Counted from the stretch's first letter, positions 1-9,955 are shown. The stretch is DNA of 64,000 bases from Algoriphagus aestuariicola (GCF_017254835.1 NZ_JAFKCW010000004.1:525266-589265), one strand, 5' to 3'. A program made the numbers and translations. Notes: generated by a model not told the origin, from the sequence alone.

Positions 1-3000
1 TATCCTGGAGATTTGTGCCGTCCGTGGGAATGCTTCAAAGCCGAAATTTCCCGAATAAATCCCCGAATTGAATTCTGGAGCGAGTAGACTTTCTGCATTT
101 GCGAGTTCTTCTTGGGAGAAAAAGCTTTTTCGCTCGATGGTTGCAAACTCCCGATAAACCAGAAATTTGGTCTTCCATTTCGGGATTTGGGATACGAGCT
201 GATTTCGGCTCTGCACGGTAAATTGCTGCTCGCCAAAGTATTGGAAAAGGATGGGGTCGAGACTTCCATTTGCGTCAAAGTCCCCGAAAACCAATTCTAT
301 TGGTTTGTTCTGACCAGATCTCCAGCGGGTATTCAGCCCTACGTTTCCCAAAGTATAGCGCGGCCTTTGCCCGGGGACCAATGAAAGTGCCGCAAGACTG
401 TTCCACCAACCCCGGGAATCCCAGCTCGAATCCGACAGGCTTTTCCGTGTAAGCTTGACTTTGCCGTCAGGCTCTTTATTGGTAAGGAAAACCGTCAGCG
501 GCATCCAGTCGCCTACCAGTATCAGATCGACCAGACCGTCTTGGTCGTAGTCCGACCAAAGCGCGCTGGACACCATGCCTCCCTTGGCGAGTTCAGGAGC
601 AAGTGACTCCGTCACATCTCCGAAAGTGCCGCTTTTATTTTCAAGCAAGTAGGATCGGGGAGTTTCAGGATAGCGGCCAGGTGTGACCCTTCCCCCTACG
701 AAAAGATCTAAATCCCCATCCCCATCAAAGTCTCCCGCAACCACAGCGGATCCGGAGCTTTGAACTTTAGGGATCATTTCTTCGGTTTCGACGAAATTGC
801 CCTTGCCGTCATTTAGATAAAACGAATCCAGATAGTGGCTGTCGCCAGCTGGAAAGCGGCTTCCGCCGCTGACCACATAGAGATCCAGGTCACCGTCATC
901 ATCCGCATCAAAGAGGAGGACCCCCATTTCGTCTTTTTCACCGGATCCCACTAGTGGCTTTTGACTGAATGTCCCGTCAGGTTTTTGGAGAAAAAACTGG
1001 CCTGAGCTGCCAACGGAACCAGCGAGATAAAAGTCATCCAGCCCGTCTCCGTCCACGTCTCCTACGGCTAAGCCTGGGCCTAAATCGCTGTTTTTGCGGG
1101 ACAAGAGCACTTGATGGTTAAAGTCATTGAAGGGCACCGGAGTCGGCTGATGGTGAATTCCTAGCTCGTCGGAGACCTCCCGGAATACCTGCGATGGCTT
1201 TTTCTCAGTAAACTCTGCGGGCTGGCTATCTGAATAGTCGAGTTCTAGAGTCTTGTTTGATGTGGTTTTTCCGGTTCGCGAGATGTTGCCGTCAGGCCAT
1301 CGGACCACCACAGAGTCAATGGATGGCAAGTCTCCCAGTCCAAAAAGCGAAGGTTCAAGCATCGAGGACTTGTAGCCACGGGTAGGCTGGACTTCCCTTC
1401 GTATCAGATGGCTTTTCCCCTCTAACGCTCCGTAAACACTGATGCTGGCACCAAAGGCGAAGGGGTTTTTGGCTGGGCCTTTCAGTTGGACTTTGAGCCA
1501 GTTTTTGGCGGAAATCGATTCCGAGTTAATAAGCTCGTTTCGATAGATGCCGGCCTCTTGGTTTAGGTTGTTGGTGACCAAGTCCAAGTCCCCATCTCCG
1601 TCTAGGTCGGCATAGGCCATCCCGTTGGCGATTCCCAGATCGTCGATTCCCCAGGTGGCAGAGACATCTTCAAAGCCCAAATCGCCCTTGTTGCGGAAGG
1701 CGAAATTTTTCAACTTGACTTCTTTGAGGATGTTGAGGCCGTCGAGGCGAAGCTTTTTCTTTTCCTCCGGCGTCATAAAGGGCCCGAGATTGTTGGTATA
1801 GTTGATGTAGTCCAGATCGGTGATGTCCTTGCCGTATCCGTTGGATATGATCAGATCCTGCCAGCCATCCAGATCAAGGTCCGCGAGTAAAGGAGACCAG
1901 CTCCAGTCGGTCTGAGAAATGCCCGCCATCTCCCCGATTTCGCCAAAAGTGCCGTCTCCTCGGTTGAGCTGGAGCACGTTTCTGACGTATTGGGGCTCGT
2001 AGCCTTTGTCCAGGTTGGCTTGGTAGAGGTTGTAGTTTTCTGTGGGGGAAAACATGGTCTTTTGTCGGAAATTGTCCGGTGGGAACATGTCCACTACGAC
2101 TAGGTCGGGCCATCCGTCAGCATTGATGTCCCCCGCATCCGCACCCATGGAGTTGAAGCTTTGGTGGTCTAGGCGGTTTTTGATCTCGTTTTTGAAAGTC
2201 CCGTTGCGCTGGTTTAGGTAGAGGACATCGTTGGTGAGGAAGTCATTGGCGACGTAGATGTCGGGCCATCCGTCCTGGTTGATATCGGAGATCAGGAGGC
2301 CGAGCCCATATCCCTCGACTTGGATTCCAGCGTCGAAGCTCACATCTTCGAACATACCGCTTCCATCGTTTCTTAGCAGGATATCATTGCTTTTTCCGCT
2401 GCCATCCGTGATGCGAGGCCGGCTGACATTTCGCTGAAAGCTTTCCAGCGCATTGGCTAAGAGATAGCAATCTAGGTCCCCGTCCCGGTCAAAGTCAAAG
2501 AAGGCGGCTTGGGTGAAGTAGCCCACCTTGTCCAATCCGTAAGTAGCCGCTTGCTCTTGAAAATTTGGCATCCCCCGTTCATCGTTTCCCTGATTGACGA
2601 AGAGCAGGTTGGGATTATTGGACTCATTTCGGTTGGAAACGGAAAGATAGATATCCAGCAGGCCATCCGAATTGATATCTACGAAGGTCACACCCTCCAC
2701 CCATGACGTGGTCTCTACTCCTGCCACTTCGGTGATGTCTTCAAATTCGAACTCTCCGAGATTTCTATAAAGCCGGGACGAGACTTGGTTTCCCCCAAAG
2801 AAGATGTCCGGTAGCCCGTCTCCGTTCAGGTCGGCTATACCCACACCGGAGCCATTATAGATATAGTCAAAGTCCACAATATTAAACGTGTCGGATTCGG
2901 TGAGCTGATTGTTGAAAAAGATTCCGGTTTGGGATGTCGGCAGGATTTCAAACAGGGTATCAGGCTTTTTTTGGCAGGAGTAAAAGCAGGCGAAGACCGA

Positions 3001-3033
3001 GAGCCAGAGCAAACAAAAAGCGTGGGGTTTCAA
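1..3033 (-). CDS. FG-GAP/VCBS repeat lipoprotein with UnbV (ASPIC) domain, C-terminus off the window
   Basis: Large surface lipoprotein of the CRTAC1/UnbV type found beside SusC/SusD pairs in Bacteroidota; the molecular role of the family is not settled. The frame is open for 1011 codons with no stop and leaves the window at its left edge. The only sensible start is a TTG, which gives a lipoprotein leader ending in the lipobox YSC followed by QKKPD. Many Ca-binding-type repeats of the form D-x-N/D-x-D-G-x-x-D follow (ADLNGDGLPDIFFGG near residue 62, DRDGDLD, DLDGDGDLD). A UnbV segment near residues 510-590 contains RGYKSS, FGLG and RWPDG. The gene is divergent from susC across 282 bases. The family and lipoprotein call are firm; the exact start codon is inferred. 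Confidence 0.85.
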   Translation of the reverse strand, partial: MKPHAFCLLWLSVFACFYSCQKKPDTLFEILPTSQTGIFFNNQLTESDTFNIVDFDYIYNGSGVGIADLNGDGLPDIFFGGNQVSSRLYRNLGEFEFEDITEVAGVETTSWVEGVTFVDINSDGLLDIYLSVSNRNESNNPNLLFVNQGNDERGMPNFQEQAATYGLDKVGYFTQAAFFDFDRDGDLDCYLLANALESFQRNVSRPRITDGSGKSNDILLRNDGSGMFEDVSFDAGIQVEGYGLGLLISDINQDGWPDIYVANDFLTNDVLYLNQRNGTFKNEIKNRLDHQSFNSMGADAGDINADGWPDLVVVDMFPPDNFRQKTMFSPTENYNLYQANLDKGYEPQYVRNVLQLNRGDGTFGEIGEMAGISQTDWSWSPLLADLDLDGWQDLIISNGYGKDITDLDYINYTNNLGPFMTPEEKKKLRLDGLNILKEVKLKNFAFRNKGDLGFEDVSATWGIDDLGIANGMAYADLDGDGDLDLVTNNLNQEAGIYRNELINSESISAKNWLKVQLKGPAKNPFAFGASISVYGALEGKSHLIRREVQPTRGYKSSMLEPSLFGLGDLPSIDSVVVRWPDGNISRTGKTTSNKTLELDYSDSQPAEFTEKKPSQVFREVSDELGIHHQPTPVPFNDFNHQVLLSRKNSDLGPGLAVGDVDGDGLDDFYLAGSVGSSGQFFLQKPDGTFSQKPLVGSGEKDEMGVLLFDADDDGDLDLYVVSGGSRFPAGDSHYLDSFYLNDGKGNFVETEEMIPKVQSSGSAVVAGDFDGDGDLDLFVGGRVTPGRYPETPRSYLLENKSGTFGDVTESLAPELAKGGMVSSALWSDYDQDGLVDLILVGDWMPLTVFLTNKEPDGKVKLTRKSLSDSSWDSRGWWNSLAALSLVPGQRPRYTLGNVGLNTRWRSGQNKPIELVFGDFDANGSLDPILFQYFGEQQFTVQSRNQLVSQIPKWKTKFLVYREFATIERKSFFSQEELANAESLLAPEFNSGIYSGNFGFEAFPRTAQISRI

Positions 3034-3315
3034 TTTTTGGTGTTTTGAACTAAGATGTAGAGAAAAAGATTGGAATCCGAATGCAAAATTGCGGTAGTGT
3101 GATATTGTAGAAATTTTTTAAAAGTCAGAATTATTTGAAGGACTTTTTAAAGAAAACATGAGTTATTTAGTGAAGATCATTTAAAAAACATCTTTTTCAT
3201 TTAGTGATTTGGGATAAATAGTATTAAATTTATCGTAGTCTGACGACGTATAAGTACTTTAAATCCATCTCAAACCTGGCTAGCCAAACGGGCTTGCCCA
3301 AAAATTCCAACGTTT

Positions 3316-6300
3316 ATGTCAAAAACAATTTACCCAAAAACCAGGGTAGATGCCTTGTGGCAGAAAGTGCCATGGCTTCTCTTAACCCTATTGTTTGTTG
3401 TCTGCACATCCGAGCAGTCTATGGCTCAGACTCTCCGCGTGGAGGGTGTGATTACTTCTTCCACAGGAGAGACCATGCCAGGGGTCAATGTACTGATCAA
3501 AGGCACAACAACCGGTACTGCCTCCGATGTAGATGGCAATTACAGCCTTTCGGTTCCTTCTAGTGAATCTGTTTTGGTTTTTTCTTTTATTGGCTACGTG
3601 ACTAAAGAGGTCACGGTCGGAAATGCAAGTACGCTGAATGTGGTGATGGAGGAAGACCTTGCTTCGCTTTCGGAAGTAATTGTAGTCGGCTATGGTACCC
3701 AAGAGCGTGCTAAGGTGACGGGCGCTATTTCTTCGGTAGGTGCTGAGGATATCAGTGCCCTGCCAGTGACCAACTTGGCTGCTTCTCTACAAGGACGAGC
3801 GGCTGGTGTAGCCGTCACGAATACCGGCTCCCCGGGTACAGATCCCATTGTGAGAATCCGAGGTATAGGTACCGTGGGAAACAACGACCCGCTTTACGTC
3901 ATAGATGGGATGCCCGCTGGCGGACTCAACCAGATCAATCCTGCCGATATTGAATCCGTGGAAATCCTCAAAGATGCCTCTACAGCGGCGATTTATGGCT
4001 CGAGGGGTGCCAATGGCGTGATTCTGGTCACTACAAAAAAAGGTAAAGTAGGTAAGCCAATGGTCAGCTTGGATGCATACTACGGCTCACAGAAAGCCTG
4101 GAAGACTCTAGACCTCCTCAATAAAAACCAGTATCTGGCTTTTGGAACTGAGCTTTTAGAGAATGCAAACCAGCCCCTGCCTGCCAGATTTGGTGACCTT
4201 GGCGAGTTTGCCAACGTGGAGACGGATTGGCAAGAGGAAATGTTTAGAACTGCCCCGATACAGGATTACAACCTGAGCGTTGCCGGCGGCACCGAAAATG
4301 CGATCTACAATTTTTCGCTAGGCTATTTTGCCCAAGACGGAATCATGAGAGGGACCGACTTCGAGCGTGTTTCCCTTCGCTCCAATTCGGAATTCAAAGT
4401 CAACAAGAGAGTAAAGGTAGGGGAGACGTTGACTATCGCCTATTCCAACCGAAACAATGAGCCTTTCTCCGGAGGCAGAAGCCAGTTGGAGCATATAGTA
4501 AAGTCAGTGCCTTATATTCCGGTGTATGACGACACTCGCTTGGGAGGATTCCGCGCTACAGACCGTGTCGATGGTTCAGATCCTGAAAACCCCGTCTTGA
4601 ATGCTACGCTTCGAGAAAACAACAACCAAGACTACAAGATACTTGGCTCTGCCTATGTCAATGTCAACATTCTGGATGGCTTGAACTATCGCTTTTTGGT
4701 CGGCTTAGACGTAGCCTTGGGCAATACCTTTCAGTATACGCCATCCTTCAATGCAGGGGATTTCAGCGTATCGACTTTTGCTGCTATTTCGCAGACTAGG
4801 TCCACCTTTGTTTCCCCGCTTTTCAGCAACCAGTTTACCTATACCAAAGACATAGGAAAACACCATTTCGATCTGTTGGCTGTGTTGGAACGTCAGACCT
4901 CCACATTCTCCAGTCTGACAGGCAGCGGACAAAATAGCCTGACTAACGACGTTAGGGAACTTCAGGGAGTGGAAAACCAAACCACGACCAGTAGCAAAAC
5001 GGAATATGCACTGATATCCTACGTAGGAAGGGTGAACTATGACTATGCCCAGAAATATCTGTTCAGTGCCAGTATCAGACGGGACGGAGGATCCAGGTTT
5101 GGCCCGGATAACAAGTGGGGAACCTTTCCATCCGTTTCGTTAGGCTGGAGAGTAAGTCAAGAGGGTTTTATGCAAGGATTGACCGCCTTGAGTGACCTGA
5201 AACTTCGTGCAAGCTATGGCGAAACGGGTAACGACAGAATCGGTGACTATGTGTATCAGGCCACGCTTAACTCCAACCTGTTCTATAATTTTGACGGGTC
5301 ACTCCTCTCAGGAAGTACCATCACTGCCCTTGCCAATGCTGACTTGAAATGGGAAACGACCAAGATGAAAAACATCGGTATTGACCTCGGATTCTGGTCG
5401 GACAAGTTTACCCTGAGCTTTGAATGGTTTGAAAACACCACTGAAGACATGATTTTGGGTGTTCCCATTCCCCACTCCTTGGGCTACGACGGAGCACCAG
5501 TCGCAAACGTAGGTACCGTGAAGAATGACGGAGTCGAGTTTACCTTGGGATACCAGCTCAATGCGGGGGACTTTTCGCTTGTATTGGATGGAAACATGGG
5601 GTTTGTCAACAATGAACTGATATCTCTGGGTACGGGCAACACCATCTTCGGCCCTTCCTTTCAAGGCGATGCGATGACACTGACAGAAGAAGGACAGCCT
5701 ATCGCTTATTTCTATGGCTGGATAGCCGATGGCTTGTTTCAGTCGGGTGAAAATACCAGCATGCAGCCCAATGCCGCTGCGGGCGATATCAAATTCAGGG
5801 ATATCAACGAGGACGGCGTCATCGACGCAAACGATCGGACTAATCTGGGACATTATCTTCCTGATTTTACCTACGGCTTGAATGCGAAGGCTAACTTCAA
5901 AGGTTTCGACTTTACGATGTTTTGGCAGGGGGTCTCTGGCAATGAGATTTTCAACAACCTCCGCTACCACACCGAGGGCATGACCCGACTGTTCAATGCC
6001 AGTACAGTCGTACTAGACAGGTGGACACCTTCCAACACCGACACCGATGTGCCGAGAGCAATCAACTCTGATCCAAACCGAAATTCCAGAGCGAGCTCGA
6101 GATTTGTGGAAGATGGCTCTTACCTGCGCTTGAAGAATATTTCGCTGGGCTACAGCTTCGGGGCAGACAAGCTTTCCAACTGGAGTAAGGGACACGTTTC
6201 TGGCGTGAGAGTTTATGTATCTGCCCAAAATCTGGTGACGATCACAGACTACAGCGGATATGATCCAGAGATCGGTGTCCGGACCGGTATTAACTCTTCC

Positions 6301-6375
6301 TTGGGAATGGGGATAGACTATGGCCAGTTCCCCGCGGCCCGGACGTTCTTGGGAGGTATTCAAGTGTCATTTTAA
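3316..6375 (+). CDS. SusC/RagA-family TonB-linked outer-membrane transporter
   Basis: Outer-membrane TonB-dependent channel that imports oligosaccharides or other oligomers with the adjacent SusD lipoprotein. A signal peptide ends near SMAQ (residue 38). A carboxypeptidase-regulatory-like beta-sandwich follows (about 40-112, with GVITSSTGETMPGVNV), then a TonB-box-like segment VIVVGYGTQ near residue 120. The plug domain spans about 125-235 and carries the SusC signatures LQGRAAGV, VRIRGIGT, LYVIDGMP and AAIYGSRGANGVILVTTKKG. The rest is a beta-barrel ending in a C-terminal aromatic residue (VSF). At 1019 residues it has normal family length. SusD follows after 18 bases, so the two form an operon. 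The substrate cannot be read from the sequence. Confidence 0.97.
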   Translation: MSKTIYPKTRVDALWQKVPWLLLTLLFVVCTSEQSMAQTLRVEGVITSSTGETMPGVNVLIKGTTTGTASDVDGNYSLSVPSSESVLVFSFIGYVTKEVTVGNASTLNVVMEEDLASLSEVIVVGYGTQERAKVTGAISSVGAEDISALPVTNLAASLQGRAAGVAVTNTGSPGTDPIVRIRGIGTVGNNDPLYVIDGMPAGGLNQINPADIESVEILKDASTAAIYGSRGANGVILVTTKKGKVGKPMVSLDAYYGSQKAWKTLDLLNKNQYLAFGTELLENANQPLPARFGDLGEFANVETDWQEEMFRTAPIQDYNLSVAGGTENAIYNFSLGYFAQDGIMRGTDFERVSLRSNSEFKVNKRVKVGETLTIAYSNRNNEPFSGGRSQLEHIVKSVPYIPVYDDTRLGGFRATDRVDGSDPENPVLNATLRENNNQDYKILGSAYVNVNILDGLNYRFLVGLDVALGNTFQYTPSFNAGDFSVSTFAAISQTRSTFVSPLFSNQFTYTKDIGKHHFDLLAVLERQTSTFSSLTGSGQNSLTNDVRELQGVENQTTTSSKTEYALISYVGRVNYDYAQKYLFSASIRRDGGSRFGPDNKWGTFPSVSLGWRVSQEGFMQGLTALSDLKLRASYGETGNDRIGDYVYQATLNSNLFYNFDGSLLSGSTITALANADLKWETTKMKNIGIDLGFWSDKFTLSFEWFENTTEDMILGVPIPHSLGYDGAPVANVGTVKNDGVEFTLGYQLNAGDFSLVLDGNMGFVNNELISLGTGNTIFGPSFQGDAMTLTEEGQPIAYFYGWIADGLFQSGENTSMQPNAAAGDIKFRDINEDGVIDANDRTNLGHYLPDFTYGLNAKANFKGFDFTMFWQGVSGNEIFNNLRYHTEGMTRLFNASTVVLDRWTPSNTDTDVPRAINSDPNRNSRASSRFVEDGSYLRLKNISLGYSFGADKLSNWSKGHVSGVRVYVSAQNLVTITDYSGYDPEIGVRTGINSSLGMGIDYGQFPAARTFLGGIQVSF

Positions 6376-6393
6376 CTGCTAACGAGAAGAATC

Positions 6394-7902
6394 ATGAAAT
6401 CAAGATCCACATTTCTTGCTATAATGCTGTCTGCGGGTTTAGTGGCCTGTGACGAAGAAATATTGAACCCCGTCAACCCCAATCAGCTGGGTACGGAGAC
6501 TTTCTATAAAACAGGGCCTCAGCTCGTAGCGGCGGTAAATGCTGTATACGCAGGCTTGCAAGCCAACAATTTGTACAACCGAGAGTATTTCTTCCTTCAA
6601 GATCTCCTCTCGGACGACAACCAAAGCGGTGGCGCGCAGCTTGAAGCTCCCAGAGCCCAAGTGCTCAATCACGTCTTTGACGCGTCCAATCCCCTCGTCG
6701 AGGCCAACTGGCGCGGCTGGTACCGGATCATCCATCGAGCCAATCTCGTGTTGGAAAATGCTTCCCAGGCGACCGACGATATCACCGAGGACTTAAGAAA
6801 TCGCGTAATCGGAGAAGCCTATTTTCTTCGTGGTTTGGCCTATTACGAACTTTCCACGCTTTGGGGTGGGGTGCCGCTGATGACGGTGAGCGCTGTCTCT
6901 CCAGAAGGTTCTCCCAGGTCTTCCCAGGAAGAGTCCTTTGACCAGGCAAAAAATGACCTCAACGAAGCCATTTCCCGTCTTCCTCTCAAAAGTGCCTATT
7001 CTGGCAGTGATGTAGGGCGTGCGACGAAAGGCGCGGCACAAGCGGTGGCGGCAAAGCTGGCACTTTTCAGGGGGGATTATGCTGGCGCAAAAGCTTTCCT
7101 TTCGGAAATCATCAATTCGGGACAATACGATCTCACCGCCCGCTATTCGGATAATTTCGAGGAGGAAAACGAAAACAATATCGAGTCCGTCTGGGAGATT
7201 CAGTTTTCCGAGGATTTCGGTGCCAATGGAGGCTGGAATGCTGACGGTACAGATATCGCAGAAGTGACTTTCCGAGGTCAAGAATACGGGCCAAATGCCT
7301 GGAGAAACGTCATTCCTGGAGAAAACCTTGTGAATGCCTTCGAGACAACTCCGAAAGAAGACCCCCGAAAGGGCTTCAGTTTCTACCGATTGGGAGATAC
7401 GTTCAATGCCGGAGCAAGCGTGCTGGATGAGTCATCCGTGCAAGGGGACAATTCCAAACCGAGCTGGAAAAAGTACCAGACTATCTACAAGCGCGCCAAC
7501 GAGAATACGCAATCGGGTATCAATTTCCGGGTCATCCGATATGCCGACGTCTTATTGATGATGGCCGAAGCGGAAAACGAAACCTCTGGGCCAGCGGCGG
7601 CACTGCCGTATCTGAACAGAACCAGAAATCGCGCCGATGTCATGATGCCACCCTATCCGACCGCCCAATATCCAACCGGCACCAAGGAGCAGACTCGCAT
7701 AGCCATCCAGCACGAGCGTCAAGTCGAGTTGGGAGGAGAGCAGGTACGAAACCGGGATATTCGCCGGTGGAGAAGAGCGGGATTTCTGCAAAGCGAACCT
7801 ATTGCAGTCTATGCCGAGCGCTACAATCTCCTACCTCTTCCGACGGCTGAGCTGGATAACAACTCCGCACTCACCAACGCGGACCAAAATCCGGGCTATT
7901 AA
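6394..7902 (+). CDS. RagB/SusD-family nutrient-uptake outer-membrane lipoprotein
   Basis: Substrate-binding lid of the SusC/SusD pair, anchored on the outer leaflet of the outer membrane. The leader ends at the lipobox VAC (Cys19) followed by DEEI, the acidic lipoprotein-export type. The SusD N-terminal region has the TPR-like helices, with FLRGLAYYELSTLWGGVPL near residue 145. The C-terminal SusD domain contains the usual RYADVLLMMAEAEN near residue 380, ERQVELGGEQVRNRDIRRW and a final LLPLPTAEL...NPGY. Length (502) is typical. It is the second gene of the operon and a strong hairpin follows the stop codon. The aromatic binding residues are not diagnostic enough to name a ligand. Confidence 0.96.
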   Translation: MKSRSTFLAIMLSAGLVACDEEILNPVNPNQLGTETFYKTGPQLVAAVNAVYAGLQANNLYNREYFFLQDLLSDDNQSGGAQLEAPRAQVLNHVFDASNPLVEANWRGWYRIIHRANLVLENASQATDDITEDLRNRVIGEAYFLRGLAYYELSTLWGGVPLMTVSAVSPEGSPRSSQEESFDQAKNDLNEAISRLPLKSAYSGSDVGRATKGAAQAVAAKLALFRGDYAGAKAFLSEIINSGQYDLTARYSDNFEEENENNIESVWEIQFSEDFGANGGWNADGTDIAEVTFRGQEYGPNAWRNVIPGENLVNAFETTPKEDPRKGFSFYRLGDTFNAGASVLDESSVQGDNSKPSWKKYQTIYKRANENTQSGINFRVIRYADVLLMMAEAENETSGPAAALPYLNRTRNRADVMMPPYPTAQYPTGTKEQTRIAIQHERQVELGGEQVRNRDIRRWRRAGFLQSEPIAVYAERYNLLPLPTAELDNNSALTNADQNPGY

Positions 7903-7926
7903 AGGCCTTTCCCTACCAAAATCGAA

Positions 7927-7962
7927 AAAGCCAGATGGATCCTTGATCTATCTGGCTTTTCT
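7927..7962 (+). terminator. Rho-independent terminator of the susC/susD operon
   Basis: A perfect 10-base-pair stem, AAAGCCAGAT pairing with ATCTGGCTTT, has a 13-base loop and a short T run, 24 bases after the susD stop. The next gene is convergent, so the hairpin may also act on it. Confidence 0.8.
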
Positions 7963-7978
7963 GCTTTGAAGCAAAAGC

Positions 7979-8218
7979 TTATTCTTTTCCCCCTTTTTTA
8001 GCATCCCTCAGTGACTTGAGGTAGAGCCCCTCGACGCGCTCCCTTGCCCATGGAGTTTTTCTCAGAAAAGTCAAACTGGACTTGATCGATGGATTGTGAG
8101 TAAAGCAGCGGATCGGGATGCGCTCTCCCAGCTCCGGCCAGCCGTAGGTATCCACGAGGTGGGAGAGAATGCTGTCCAGCCTCAGGCCGTGAAGAGGATT
8201 GTTGGGTTGGGATTCCAA
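7979..8218 (-). CDS. VF530-family (DUF2132) small protein
   Basis: Small cytoplasmic protein (79 residues) of the VF530/DUF2132 family, a compact helical fold proposed from structure to bind DNA. The whole protein matches the family pattern: NNPLHG near the N-terminus, [22 protein letters not shown] in the middle (split here as [14 protein letters not shown] and PIRCF), then [17 protein letters not shown]. Its stop codon lies just beyond the susD terminator, so it is convergent with susD. It stands alone, and nothing in the context points to a pathway. The family call is confident; the function is unknown. Confidence 0.88.
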   Translation of the reverse strand: MESQPNNPLHGLRLDSILSHLVDTYGWPELGERIPIRCFTHNPSIKSSLTFLRKTPWARERVEGLYLKSLRDAKKGGKE

Positions 8219-8325
8219 TGGTATATATCGTTATCGTAGAACAAAAATAGAAAGTATGGAGTCAAGAAGCCAATGGAGAGAACAGCGAGAGCAAGCCTGC
8301 CTACTGTATCACTGAAAACTGAAAA

Positions 8326-8712
8326 CTAGACTGGCTGGATCAAATCCCAAAGGTTCCCATATAGGTCTTTGAAGACCGACACAATTCCATAGGCTTCCTC
8401 GGCGGGGGCACGCAAAAATTCCACGCCTCTATCGGTGTATTTCCGATAGTCTCGCCAAAAGTCGTCTGTATAGAGAAAAAGAAAGACTCGACCCCCTGCC
8501 TGATAACCAATTTGGTTCACCTGAGCTTCATTTGCGGCTTTTGCGAGCAGCAGATGGCAGGCCGATCCGGGCGGTGACACTCTTACCCAGCGTTTGGTTT
8601 CGCTCATCGGAGTATCTTCCAAGAGTTCAAAGCCTAGAATCTGCGTGTAGTAGATGATCGCTTCATCGTAGTCTCTGACTAAAAGAGTGAGTTGACCAAG
8701 TTGTTGTTTCAT
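8326..8712 (-). CDS. VOC-superfamily (glyoxalase/bleomycin-resistance/dioxygenase fold) protein
   Basis: A single-domain vicinal-oxygen-chelate protein of 128 residues. It shows the paired beta-alpha-beta-beta-beta modules: LGQLTLLVRDYDEAIIYYTQILGFELLED at the N-terminus (the strand and helix of module one), and FLYTDDFWRDYRKYTDRGVEFL then VFKDLYGNLWDLIQP at the C-terminus (module two). The DLYGNLWDLIQ ending is typical of glyoxalase-like and extradiol-like VOC proteins that carry a C-terminal metal-ligand Asp or Glu. It starts 67 bases from the divergent lipoprotein gene. The substrate cannot be told; related proteins are annotated as glyoxalases or bleomycin-resistance proteins without proof. 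Confidence 0.85.
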   Translation of the reverse strand: MKQQLGQLTLLVRDYDEAIIYYTQILGFELLEDTPMSETKRWVRVSPPGSACHLLLAKAANEAQVNQIGYQAGGRVFLFLYTDDFWRDYRKYTDRGVEFLRAPAEEAYGIVSVFKDLYGNLWDLIQPV

Positions 8713-8778
8713 AAATAAACTAAAAAGAGCTTTGCGATTTATTTTGATAGGTTTAGTTTTAGGCCTTACGTTTTTACC

Positions 8779-9924
8779 ATGTTCAAAATTAATTACCTGC
8801 TTCTCATTCTTGCGCTGGCACTTGCATTTTCCTGCAAACCGGATAAACCAACCGCTGATCTTTCTTGGAGCTTAGTGCCTTCCGGAGAACAGATAATCTT
8901 TTCTCTGGATGAGAAGACCTCCAATGTCAGCTTTGGCTTGGAATATTTCGAGGAGAGCAAGCCCTTGTTGTTCAGTGCAGACCAAAATTCCAATTCTCTT
9001 CTGGTCTTTGATTTGGAAAACCAGAAGCTCGAAAAGAAGATCACGTTTGAGCGTGAAGGAGATCAGGGTGCCAGGATAGGCTATTTCCATGTACACAGTT
9101 TGGACAGCATCTTCATTTTTCCCCAGATGAGTCCTTTTATCATCCTCACCGACACCTCCGGTCGGATCAAAAACCGTCTCCGCTACACCCTTTCAGAAGG
9201 CTATCCCATGATTTTTCCCCACAACAGCTACTATGTCTCAACTCCAAGCGTCGCTGGAAAGGAACTAGTGGTTAAGTTGAGGGCTGATGGTAGGATCACC
9301 GACTTTACACAAGAAAAGCTGGACACAGTCGCTTTGCTGGCAGCCATAGATTTGGAGACGGGAGGGTGTAGATTGTTGCCATACAGATTTCCAAAAGACT
9401 ACCTTTCTCGTGGCCTGAAACAGCTGGAATATAGTCTTGTAAGCCGGGAAGATCGCATAGTTGTTTCCTTTATGGGGGACCACCGAATTTTCACGACAAC
9501 ACTGAATTCGGGCGATTGGGAGTTAAGAGAGGCGGGGAGCGGGTTTTTGGAAGAAACCATGCCAACCTTGTCGAAAGACGTGGACGGAAGAGGCTTCAAC
9601 GAATATTTCTTTGCCAAGTCCCGATACGAGTCGCTGATTTATGATTCTTATAGAAAGGTCTACTACCGCTTTGCATTTCCCACAGTTGCCGTGGAATCAG
9701 ACGAACAGCTGAGCGCCTTGCGCAGCAGTCCAGGGGCTTTTGTTGTCATGGTTTTGGATGAGGATCTGAATGTGCTGACGGAGCGGAAGTTTGAAGCAGG
9801 TAGCTACCTGCCCAGCAATTTCTTCGTCGGGAAAAAAGGGCTTTACCTTTCCGTCAACCACCCTGACAATCCAGAAAATAGGGAAGACCTGCTGGCTTTT
9901 GAATTGCTCGAGTTGAAGAAATAA
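8779..9924 (+). CDS. Lipoprotein of the DUF4221 type (predicted beta-propeller)
   Basis: A secreted lipoprotein of 381 residues with lipobox FSC (Cys19). The body is made of repeated beta-strand blocks such as LLVFDLENQKLEKKITFEREG and FIILTDTSGRIKN (split motifs), which fits a propeller, and the C-terminus reads LYLSVNHPDNPENREDLLAFELLEL. This pattern matches the DUF4221 family of Bacteroidota as I remember it; I could not run a profile search. The function is unknown. Two further propeller-like lipoproteins (at 25.9 and 27.3 kb) have a similar length and leader. A perfect hairpin follows directly after the stop. Confidence 0.72.
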   Translation: MFKINYLLLILALALAFSCKPDKPTADLSWSLVPSGEQIIFSLDEKTSNVSFGLEYFEESKPLLFSADQNSNSLLVFDLENQKLEKKITFEREGDQGARIGYFHVHSLDSIFIFPQMSPFIILTDTSGRIKNRLRYTLSEGYPMIFPHNSYYVSTPSVAGKELVVKLRADGRITDFTQEKLDTVALLAAIDLETGGCRLLPYRFPKDYLSRGLKQLEYSLVSREDRIVVSFMGDHRIFTTTLNSGDWELREAGSGFLEETMPTLSKDVDGRGFNEYFFAKSRYESLIYDSYRKVYYRFAFPTVAVESDEQLSALRSSPGAFVVMVLDEDLNVLTERKFEAGSYLPSNFFVGKKGLYLSVNHPDNPENREDLLAFELLELKK

Positions 9925-9953
9925 ACGAAGGCTATCCGATGGTAGCCTTCGTT
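9924..9953. terminator. Hairpin between convergent genes, probably a bidirectional terminator
   Basis: A perfect 11-base-pair inverted repeat (AACGAAGGCTA with TAGCCTTCGTT, 8-base loop) fills the gap between two convergent stop codons. There is no long T run on either strand, so the efficiency is uncertain. Confidence 0.65.
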
Positions 9954-9955
9954 GC

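Noticed and set aside
65-80. AATTGAATTCTGG at the left end resembling the palindrome at 31.7 kb
   Set aside because: It is inside the VCBS coding frame and lacks the matching left arm and linker; chance similarity.
5308-5970. 220-codon open frame antisense to the SusC gene
   Set aside because: It lies entirely inside a conserved gene on the other strand and its translation has no family-like pattern.
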